A DNA stretch of 64,000 bases from Marinobacter sp. NP-4(2019) (lineage in GTDB: Bacteria > Pseudomonadota > Gammaproteobacteria > Pseudomonadales > Oleiphilaceae), in contig NZ_CP034142.1 in the NCBI RefSeq assembly GCF_003994855.1, forward strand, positions 2,232,001 through 2,296,000, given 5' to 3'. The notes under the pieces were generated by a model that did not search any database, was not told the origin of the DNA, and worked only from the letters and a program-made list of their open reading frames with translations. Below, piece by piece: positions 8,168 to 15,615 of this stretch. Made by a program: the position numbers and the translations under genes. Each line of letters begins with the position of its first letter. The first letter of the stretch is position 1.

Positions 8168-8478
8168 GCGACTGGAGGAGAGGGAAGCAAAAGATAGCCT
8201 GTAAAACTTAGATAACCCTAGGGCCATATTTTCAGTGAAACGGGAGGGGAGGAAGCGGAGTCACTCCGCTCAGGAAAAGGTCCGCTTTGGTGGCCGGTCT
8301 GAATGTTCGCTTTGCGACCGAACCCAACTTTACCTGCAAGGTACCAAGGTATCTCCAATTGCCAGGATATTATAGATTTAGCAGACTAAGATCTTCGTTG
8401 AGGTGATCACGAGCCGGGGAGGGCAGCTATGTGCCCGGCGGTATCAGCAAGTAGGGCTGAACGTTTTTATTTGTTGGA
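8168..8478. other. Intergenic region before the convergent recombinase gene
   Basis: No open frame of note. A short hairpin AGCGGAG/CTCCGCT (8254-8270) has no T tract. Fragments such as GTCCGCTTT and AATGTTCGCTTT resemble a dispersed intergenic repeat and echo the AAAAGCGGACATTC text at 6054-6067. Confidence 0.4.
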
Positions 8479-9282
8479 TTAACTAATATATCGGTACCCC
8501 GCATCTTGCAACGCTTCCTTAAGTGACTCCTCCGGAGGCTCTTCATAAATAAGGGTCGTTGACGGTGACACATGGCCAGCAATCTTTTGAGCGACCTTAA
8601 CGGACTTCTTTTGTTCATGAATGATATTCGTCATTAAAGTCCTCCGGCCACTGTGGGAGCTGGCTCGCTCAATACCTCCCCATTGCCGCTGCATGAGAGC
8701 CAAGTGTTCCTGGAGAGTATTGGGAGAATAGGGGCCTCCTTTTTGAGTCAGGAATAGGGGATCGGTCTTTTTCACTGAAGGTTGCGCCGCCAAGCGGATC
8801 GCAAGGTGATTTTCGATAGCTGTTCTCAGTGCGATGTCATCCATTGGAAGATCACGCGATTTACCACGATGTTTTTTGACCTCAGGATAAAAATCCTCCG
8901 GTTTGATCTCGGCGCCGGCCTTGGCCATGGTTTCAATTCGCTGAACAAGCTGGTGGAAATCGTGAACACTAAAACCGATCCGACGCCGTTGATACGTGGA
9001 TTTGGACCGCTTCAACGCATCGGCACCCTTAGTGTAAGCCGCAGGCAACGCAAGGATTTCCTTAAGTTTGAAAGAGCGCTGACCAGAGCCCGAACTCCCA
9101 GGGCCAAGCTCAGCGACGTCTTTGATCTGGAGCAGCGCGATCTCCTGAACTCGAAGTCCGAGCTTGAAGCTGATCTGAACCAGTGCCGTATTCTTTTCCG
9201 GGTAACGATGCTCTTTGATCTCACCCAAGAGGTGGGCGAACTGATCGGGCGTGAGCACGCGCGCCTGGCCGGTTTTGCTCAT
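8479..9282 (-). CDS. Tyrosine recombinase lacking a typical N-terminal core-binding domain
   Basis: All catalytic residues of the family can be placed in the 267-residue product: Arg44 (KLGLRVQEIALL), Lys141, His210-x-x-Arg213 (SHSGRR), His237 (AGH) and the nucleophile Tyr246 (TTLIYEE). The protein begins almost at the catalytic domain, so the usual SAM-like core-binding domain is missing. The Arg44-Lys141 distance, about 97 residues, is much longer than in XerC-type enzymes, implying an inserted subdomain. It is not a standard IntI. It is transcribed away from a palindromic 31-base site (9331-9362), about 50 bases upstream of its start, which is probably its recombination site. Confidence 0.88.
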   Translation of the reverse strand: MSKTGQARVLTPDQFAHLLGEIKEHRYPEKNTALVQISFKLGLRVQEIALLQIKDVAELGPGSSGSGQRSFKLKEILALPAAYTKGADALKRSKSTYQRRRIGFSVHDFHQLVQRIETMAKAGAEIKPEDFYPEVKKHRGKSRDLPMDDIALRTAIENHLAIRLAAQPSVKKTDPLFLTQKGGPYSPNTLQEHLALMQRQWGGIERASSHSGRRTLMTNIIHEQKKSVKVAQKIAGHVSPSTTLIYEEPPEESLKEALQDAGYRYIS

Positions 9283-9330
9283 CGGATAAGCTCCTGGTAA
9301 GCCGCTACGATGCGAGGAGAGGGTAACGAT

Positions 9331-9362
9331 AAAATCCGTAATAATGTTATTTTAACGGATTT
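9331..9362. repeat. Palindromic site upstream of the recombinase, candidate recombination core
   Basis: Arms AAATCCGT and ACGGATTT are perfect inverted repeats flanking an AT-rich centre (AATAATGTTATTTTA). The size and symmetry, two roughly 11-base arms around a 9-base centre, resemble tyrosine-recombinase crossover sites. A partial second copy is at 9885-9910. Lying in the recombinase promoter region, it could also autoregulate the gene. Confidence 0.6.
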
Positions 9363-9884
9363 CTGGAGTTTAGTAGAGAATTAGTATGCTCAGGGCACCC
9401 AGGCAGACCCAATCATCCCAAACGGACATTGGTTGCGCCTTGTAACGTCCATTTCTTCCAGAGCTGACGACTACGGTTTTCAATAATCAGGAGCGGATCG
9501 TCTCAACCGGATTATCGATAACACCGTTCCAAGTTTTCTCTCATGTCACAGAGAGGTTCCGAGGCTGCCATAACAAAAATCCGTGCTCCGATTCGCATGA
9601 TACTTATCGAGAGGTATGGGGGATGTCTTATACCGGCATCGGCCAATACCTTTCGCGCCCAGGACATTATCTAAAATTGCAGAGTTCCGTCAGAGCTGAC
9701 GCTATTCCACAATCGAAATTAACCGCCAAATCCAAGGCACTGATCGCCCGAAAGGCGCTATTCGAGAAAAAACCGAAAAACGTTCAGAATCATGGATATA
9801 GAAAGGTGGGCGACGAATTTAGTACTTCCTGTGAAAATTTAGTACTTTCTGTGGCTATTCTTTAGCACGTTCTGTGGTCGTCCA
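9363..9884. other. Cassette-like interval between two copies of the recombinase site
   Basis: The 522 bases between the paired sites carry one small open frame (9623-9865), an isolated AAAAATCCGT half-site (9575-9584) and a cluster of IS-end-like repeats at the right edge. The arrangement, recombinase pointing away from the interval, is that of an integron platform and first cassette, although the protein is not IntI. Confidence 0.4.
9623..9865 (+). CDS. Doubtful 80-residue ORF in the cassette-like interval
   Basis: The ATG follows a GGTATGGGGG site. The product is basic with no recognised motif, and its last 17 codons are made of the IS-end-like repeats, so the natural C-terminus may have been replaced by an insertion. 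It is kept only because it is the sole candidate gene between the paired recombination-like sites. Confidence 0.25.
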   Translation: MSYTGIGQYLSRPGHYLKLQSSVRADAIPQSKLTAKSKALIARKALFEKKPKNVQNHGYRKVGDEFSTSCENLVLSVAIL

Positions 9885-9885
9885 A
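9818..9885 (-). repeat. Three tandem IS-end-like repeats
   Basis: TTTAGTACTTCCTGTG (9818), TTTAGTACTTTCTGTG (9838) and TTTAGCACGTTCTGTGG (9861) are spaced 20 and 23 bases apart. Read from the outside, the end is TTGGACGACCACAGAACG. Tandem repeats of this sort are typical of IS21-family termini, but no transposase is present and the assignment is a resemblance only. Confidence 0.5.
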
Positions 9886-9910
9886 AAATCCGTAATAATG
9901 TTATTTGAAC
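9885..9910. repeat. Second, partial copy of the recombinase site
   Basis: The left arm and centre are identical to 9331-9352 for 22 bases. The right arm has decayed (GAACGCAT instead of TAACGGAT). One conserved and one divergent arm is what is expected at attL/attR-type or cassette junctions. Confidence 0.55.
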
Positions 9911-10311
9911 GCATACCGTACTGCGCATAATGTATATTATGTTAAATGTGATATTGGCTAGCCAAAATTGATTTCAAATATCGATGCCCTTCTCAGTAAC
10001 ACCCTTTGCGATGGCACCGCCTAGCACTTCGGTTGCTTCGTTACCCTGCTTCCTGGTGCCAAAAGCGCACGTCTCTGTAAAAAGAATCTACGGAATCTTC
10101 CGGTTGCTCGGGTAATTCTGAGTAATAGGTACCCGCTATCATCCGATTGAAAGCTGTCCTCGTGCAAAACGAAAAGTTGGAATATGCATTTGTGGTAAAT
10201 ACCTATCTAATATTTTGCATTAAATTACACATTTTTCCGAGAGGATCGCTATTTTCCCTCGTATTACGATACCAACAACTGCACCTCCTTGTATAAGGCG
10301 ACCAGCCCAAA
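9911..10311. other. AT-rich intergenic region, no gene seen
   Basis: About 400 bases without a convincing frame. It contains the promoter region of the GGDEF-EAL gene at 10312, but no clear -35/-10 pair stands out; an AAGG element lies about 13 bases before that start. Confidence 0.4.
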
Positions 10312-13300
10312 ATGAAAAGCCCTCCATCACCCTTTATTGCAGCAGAGCTAGAAGTTGAAGATCGCTCAATCAGAATGCTTAGACTACAATCTAGTCTATT
10401 TTTGCTGTTCCTGAGCGTACTCGTTGGTGGTTTATTCGGTATATTGATTTTTCTATTCCCGGAGATTCCCCTTCCGACGAATCAACGTATTCCCATACCT
10501 CTCAGCCTCATCATGTTGGTCGGCGGTCTCGTCGGTAGTACCATTGCCCTAAAAATACTTCGCGGGCATAGACGAACGCTTCTGCTCAGTTGCGATGGAA
10601 TCTTGGCTGGCTGGTTGGGAGTGACTGCTTCATTCCTGTTGGCGTTTATGGCTAGCATCGGCACACACGTCGAGCGCCATAATGCCGCCAAATCCACACT
10701 CCACCACTACAGTGCAGAACTTAATCATAAAATGGAAATGACGGTTCAGCTTTTTAGCCGTGTAGCTCAACGCTGGGCTGCACTGGATTTCAATGTTCGC
10801 CGGGGGCTGACCGATGCTGGAGCGCACTGGTATTTCCGGGATTCTCCGGCCCTGCGTGCGCTGTTAGTGCTGGCTGAGGATGGAACACAACCCTGGAGGC
10901 GAGGGAAAAAAGCTGAGGATCTTTTTTGGCTGATCGAAAAGGTCAATGATCAAGAAGTAAGCCGCTGGATCGACCAAACGCGGGCCGCAGGGCTTACCAG
11001 TGCTTGGCATTTCCCGGACTTAAGTCAGCCGTCAATCGCGATGTTAATGATTACCCCGGCGCATCCGACAAAGACTAGTTTCATTACGGTGTTGGATCTT
11101 GAAAAGATGTTGAAGCCAGATGCCCGCTCAGCACACCGCGACTTCGGGATTTCTATTGAGCATGGCGAATCAGCACTCTCACGGGAACCGCACCATGGGC
11201 AATTTGATGTCTATGAACGTATCGCGACGGATATTCCAAACAGCCCTCGTTTCTACCTAGTCGCCACCTCAGGCCCTGTCGATCTGCTGTCGGTTGCCGG
11301 GTCTCTGCCTTTTGTTCTACTTGTTTTTGGTTTGATGACCAGTTACCTGCTGGTTATGGGACGCAGCCTTTTAACCATTCAGCAGGAGCAAGCTGCTGCT
11401 CTGAGCTTGTCCGCACAGCAATTTCGCTCTCTCTTTTCCAAGTCGCCAGAACCGGTTTTTGCCTTTGACTGCCTGGGAACCTATCAGGCAGTAAATCCGG
11501 TAGCTCGTGGGATTGCGGGCCTTTCAGTGCGAGATATGGGCGTTGTTCGTTACCACGACATATTAACACCTGACACCATAACCGCTCATGATTTCAAGAC
11601 TTTTGACACAGCCTTCGGAAAAGCTGTCGCCGGGAAGCCGCAGCAGTTCGATGTGCGGTTTGTAAATGCTCAGCGTCGGTTGCACGATTACGAAATTGCG
11701 TTTGTTCCGATAGTGGTCAACGGCGCCGTAACGGGTGTGTTCGGTATTGTGAAGGATATCACCGACCGCGTAAGCGCCCAGGAGAATCAGCGCGTGCTGC
11801 AGAAGAGTCTGGAGTCCAGTGATAACGCGGTTGTCGTGGTGGACGCTCGTGACGAACAGCTGCCCGTGATCTTTATTAACCCTGCGTTTTCTCGAATGAC
11901 CGGTTACGAGCCGCACGAAATGAGGAGCTCCCCAATACAGAGACTGGTTGGCCCGGAAACAGAGTCAACAGACATTGAGGTCATTCGCATCGCAATAACA
12001 TCCGGAGCGCCGGCAAGCCTCACCCTGAAGTGCTATCGGAAAAATGGTGCCCCCTTCTGGACCCAGCTGTCCCTGGCGCCCGTGAAGGATGAAGCCGGGG
12101 CGGTAACCCACTTCGCAGCACTAATGAATGATATTTCCGAGAAAAAAGAACAGGAAAACAGACTGGCCTACCAGGCGACCCATGATGTCCTCACCGGGCT
12201 GGCGAATCGTGCTCTGTTCGAAGATCGACTAGGACATGACTTTGAACTCGCTCGGCGCAATAAACAGATGCTTGCGGTCATGTTTATTGATCTGGACGAA
12301 TTCAAACCTATTAATGACACTCTAGGGCACAAGGTAGGCGACGCCTTGCTGGTCAGTATCGCCCGGGCTCTGGAGAGCGCCACCCGGCCTACCGATACCC
12401 TCGCACGCTTTGGGGGTGATGAATTTGTGCTTTTGGTTCCAGACCTGGATGACGTGTCTGAGGCTGAGGACGTGGCTTCACGCATTCTGAATACCCTTGC
12501 TAGACCTCATCAGGTTGGTAACCACGAGCTGTACATTTCCGCCAGTATCGGGATTGCATTACAGGACGAAGCGATGAGCTCTCCGGAAAAGCTCATCCAA
12601 CAAGCCGACATGGCTATGTACAAAGCCAAGCAGCAAGGGAGGGATACCTTTGAGGTGTACACCGGCGATCTTGATTCCAAACTCTCAAAACGCGTAACTC
12701 TACGCAATGATCTCCAGGAGGCGATCAGAAACGAGCAACTCTATCTGAATTACCAGCCGCAGGTAGACCAGAATGGCCGATTCTGTGGTCTGGAGGCGCT
12801 GGTTCGCTGGAAACACCCCATAAAAGGCTTTATCTCACCGGCTGACTTCATACCGGTTGCAGAGGAAACGGGGCAGATCGTGCACCTGGGACGATGGATA
12901 ACGACAAAAGCCTGTCAGGATGCCAAGTTGTTGCTCGATATGGAGCTTCTGAGGGGCCGCATGTCAGTCAACCTTTCACCTCTGCAGTTCCATCGCCCAA
13001 GATTCTTGAGCACTTTGCAGTCAGTGCTGACAAAAACGGGGCTTCCGGCTGATTGTCTTGAGCTGGAATTGACCGAAGGCATTTTGATGAGAGACAGTCA
13101 GGGCGCCATTGAGATCCTTCGGGCCCTGAACGACATGGGAGTCACCACTTCGATCGATGATTTTGGTACCGGATATTCCAGCTTTAGCTACTTGAAGGAC
13201 CTGCCCGTCCACAGCATCAAGGTTGACAAATCTTTCGTAGATAATTTGGTGACTAACCCTAAAGATGCTGCCGTTTGTAAAGGCGTTATCACTATGGCTC

Positions 13301-13479
13301 GGGAAATGGGGCTCAATGTGGTCGCTGAAGGCGTTGAAACACGCGAGCAGTTTGACATCCTGAAACAGTACGATTGCGGTGTCTATCAAGGCTACCTGTT
13401 TGCTCGCCCCATGGATCTGGAAGATCTGCTTCCCTGGATACACGCCAGGATCGGCATTGCAGGTGAGGCTCGGGTTTGA
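10312..13479 (+). CDS. Membrane-bound PAS-PAS-GGDEF-EAL c-di-GMP enzyme
   Basis: The 1055-residue protein has three N-terminal membrane segments (about 22-50, 60-80, 92-116), a periplasmic domain of about 210 residues, a fourth segment (about 325-350), two PAS domains (about 370-495 and 500-625), GGDEF and EAL domains. The cyclase site is intact (RFGGDEF, about residues 699-705) with an RxxD inhibitory site (RPTD) five residues before it. The phosphodiesterase site is also intact (LEALVRW, about 826; DDFGTGYSS later). Both activities are therefore possible. The second PAS resembles LOV but lacks the NCRFLQ cysteine motif. The periplasmic ligand is unknown. Confidence 0.92.
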   Translation: MKSPPSPFIAAELEVEDRSIRMLRLQSSLFLLFLSVLVGGLFGILIFLFPEIPLPTNQRIPIPLSLIMLVGGLVGSTIALKILRGHRRTLLLSCDGILAGWLGVTASFLLAFMASIGTHVERHNAAKSTLHHYSAELNHKMEMTVQLFSRVAQRWAALDFNVRRGLTDAGAHWYFRDSPALRALLVLAEDGTQPWRRGKKAEDLFWLIEKVNDQEVSRWIDQTRAAGLTSAWHFPDLSQPSIAMLMITPAHPTKTSFITVLDLEKMLKPDARSAHRDFGISIEHGESALSREPHHGQFDVYERIATDIPNSPRFYLVATSGPVDLLSVAGSLPFVLLVFGLMTSYLLVMGRSLLTIQQEQAAALSLSAQQFRSLFSKSPEPVFAFDCLGTYQAVNPVARGIAGLSVRDMGVVRYHDILTPDTITAHDFKTFDTAFGKAVAGKPQQFDVRFVNAQRRLHDYEIAFVPIVVNGAVTGVFGIVKDITDRVSAQENQRVLQKSLESSDNAVVVVDARDEQLPVIFINPAFSRMTGYEPHEMRSSPIQRLVGPETESTDIEVIRIAITSGAPASLTLKCYRKNGAPFWTQLSLAPVKDEAGAVTHFAALMNDISEKKEQENRLAYQATHDVLTGLANRALFEDRLGHDFELARRNKQMLAVMFIDLDEFKPINDTLGHKVGDALLVSIARALESATRPTDTLARFGGDEFVLLVPDLDDVSEAEDVASRILNTLARPHQVGNHELYISASIGIALQDEAMSSPEKLIQQADMAMYKAKQQGRDTFEVYTGDLDSKLSKRVTLRNDLQEAIRNEQLYLNYQPQVDQNGRFCGLEALVRWKHPIKGFISPADFIPVAEETGQIVHLGRWITTKACQDAKLLLDMELLRGRMSVNLSPLQFHRPRFLSTLQSVLTKTGLPADCLELELTEGILMRDSQGAIEILRALNDMGVTTSIDDFGTGYSSFSYLKDLPVHSIKVDKSFVDNLVTNPKDAAVCKGVITMAREMGLNVVAEGVETREQFDILKQYDCGVYQGYLFARPMDLEDLLPWIHARIGIAGEARV

Positions 13480-13641
13480 AAGCCTATTCCATGGTGAGGT
13501 TCATGAAAATGTCTAAGAAGACGAACATGAACGGCTTGTATAAACAGACGCTGTTTCACATGCCTCCCTCGGAAGACGGCGCAAAATTGGCTGAGGACCT
13601 AACATGCAGGGATCATGATATCTGATGTTCTCCGAAGATCG

Positions 13642-15615
13642 TTAGGACTGCGGCGCATGTATACGGTTGCGTCCCGCTTCCTTTGCCTCATAAAGCTGTT
13701 GGTCTGCGCGTTTGATGGCCGACTTCAATGAGTACTCTTCGGTATAGACCTCCGTTACCCCGAGGGAGGCCGTGTAAGCTAGGGGGGCTTCGTCGATCAG
13801 GTCGACGTCAATATCAACGGGCGTTGTCTCCACCGCCTGCCGCAGGCGTTCAGCGATCATACGAGCCTGCTCCATATCGGTGTCAGGAAGCAGCACCGTG
13901 AATTCCTCGCCACCCATTCGGCATAGGATATCTCCGTCCCGCATCTGACTTTGTGCGGTTTGCGCGAAAGCCTGCAGAACCAGATCCCCCACATCGTGGC
14001 CATAACGGTCGTTGATGCGCTTGAAATGGTCCAGGTCTATGGCGATAAGGCTCAGAGGTCTGCCGTTTCGCCTCGCCCGGGCCATTTCCATGTCCGCCTG
14101 GTTTTCAAGGTATCTTCGGTTACCTAGCCCGGTCAGCGTGTCTGTCATTGCCTGCCGAGTCAGCAAGTCTTCCAGTTGCTTTCGCTCGGTAAGATCAAAC
14201 ACCATGGCCCGGCTGTACTGGAAGCCCGTGGAACTTGTCCGGGCGGTGGCCTCAATCGCAACCGGGAGGGTGCTGCCATCACGGCACATCAGCTCACATT
14301 CCGCCGAACCCTCATGACCGTCCGCCAGCACTTGCCGGAAGGCTTCATCAAAAGCGCCCCGCGTTTCTGGCGTCACCAGTTCACGGTACGGCTTTTCGCC
14401 AATCAACTCATCTGAGCTGTAGCCTAGCCATTGTAGTTCAGTACGGTTGATCATGATGATAACGCCTTTTTCATTCAGGGAGTGGTATCCGCAGGGCGCG
14501 TGCTCGTAGAGATCGGTCAGTTCCCGGGCATAGTCTCTTGCTTCCCGGGACAGTTGCTGTGCCCTGGCCCGCAGAGTTCGCTGGTGGTGATTCGTCAGTA
14601 CCCAACCAATGCCAAAGGCAATCGCCAGCACATAAACGAGCGCCACCAGCGCCGCTTTCCAGGGACTTTCAGTCAGCAGATAAGTGAGGCCGGGTCTCGG
14701 AATGATGATGCCGAGCCGCCACGGTTGAGTACCCGGCATCCCGAGAACTTGTTCGGCCTGGCTGCGAAAGTGATGAGTTCGAATGTCATGGGTACGGAAA
14801 AAGAGCAAATTGTCACCGAGAAGCCTTTCTCCCCGGTTGGAAGTACGCATCGCCTGCCAGACATCCGGCCACCGCGTCGGCAGAGAACCGCCAAAGGGTA
14901 TGGCACCACTTCCTGTCGGTAAGAGCCAGGAGCCGTGAGCATCAACAAGTATGGCCCGGGCCTGTGAATGAGTGCCTATGGCATGTGGCAAACGGCTGGC
15001 CAGAGACTGCCAGTCCAGTGTAAGGAGCAGCACTCCCACTCGTTCTCCACCCTTCCCAAATACGGGCGTCGCGATGTCCACCACAGCTGTGGTGACTTCG
15101 GGGCCGACAGTTCCAGGTCCGAGATGCGGTGGTGAGACGTAAAGGCTTCGCGCCTTAAGTGTCATAGCCTCCCGGAAATACAGGGCATCGGCATGGTCTT
15201 GGCCAGCCGCAGGTGATACCGAATTCTGTGTGGAGAAGTGTTCGTTGCCGTGTATGTCAATCAGGGCCAGACGAGTGTAACGACCGAAGTGGGCCAACAA
15301 AGTATTGAACATTGCCCCTAGCTGCTCCCTGTTTACGTGCAGCAGGCGTTCTTGATAAGGCGACCGGGTTTCTTGCGCATTGCTGAGGTACCGTACCACA
15401 GAAGCAAATTCTGCAACGGCCAGGGAGTGATTCAGGCTCTCGTTCATGCCCTGAAGGAGCACATCGTATTCAGCCTCCAACAGAGCTTGGGCCGTGATAC
15501 GCGTTCTCTCCAGCCGACTCTCAATGTTCGACCAGAAAATCGGCGCCAGAGTTGAGGTTACCAGTAGTACAGGTATAAGCGTGGCCAGGACCAAGCTTAT
15601 ACTGAGTCTCTTCAT
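13642..15615 (-). CDS. Cache-PAS-GGDEF diguanylate cyclase
   Basis: The 657-residue protein has a membrane segment at 6-28, a periplasmic double-Cache-like sensor (about 35-320), a second segment (about 328-350), a PAS domain (about 370-485) and a GGDEF domain. The active loop is GGEEF at about residues 566-570, a fully competent variant, preceded by an RxxD inhibitory site (RDGD). It therefore makes c-di-GMP in response to an extracellular cue. Its ATG overlaps the stop of the upstream LOV protein (ATGA at 15612-15615), so both are made from one transcript and their opposing activities may be balanced. Confidence 0.92.
   Translation of the reverse strand: MKRLSISLVLATLIPVLLVTSTLAPIFWSNIESRLERTRITAQALLEAEYDVLLQGMNESLNHSLAVAEFASVVRYLSNAQETRSPYQERLLHVNREQLGAMFNTLLAHFGRYTRLALIDIHGNEHFSTQNSVSPAAGQDHADALYFREAMTLKARSLYVSPPHLGPGTVGPEVTTAVVDIATPVFGKGGERVGVLLLTLDWQSLASRLPHAIGTHSQARAILVDAHGSWLLPTGSGAIPFGGSLPTRWPDVWQAMRTSNRGERLLGDNLLFFRTHDIRTHHFRSQAEQVLGMPGTQPWRLGIIIPRPGLTYLLTESPWKAALVALVYVLAIAFGIGWVLTNHHQRTLRARAQQLSREARDYARELTDLYEHAPCGYHSLNEKGVIIMINRTELQWLGYSSDELIGEKPYRELVTPETRGAFDEAFRQVLADGHEGSAECELMCRDGSTLPVAIEATARTSSTGFQYSRAMVFDLTERKQLEDLLTRQAMTDTLTGLGNRRYLENQADMEMARARRNGRPLSLIAIDLDHFKRINDRYGHDVGDLVLQAFAQTAQSQMRDGDILCRMGGEEFTVLLPDTDMEQARMIAERLRQAVETTPVDIDVDLIDEAPLAYTASLGVTEVYTEEYSLKSAIKRADQQLYEAKEAGRNRIHAPQS

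Noticed and set aside
8254..8270. Short hairpin AGCGGAG/CTCCGCT
   Set aside because: A 7-base stem without a T tract is too weak to call a terminator.
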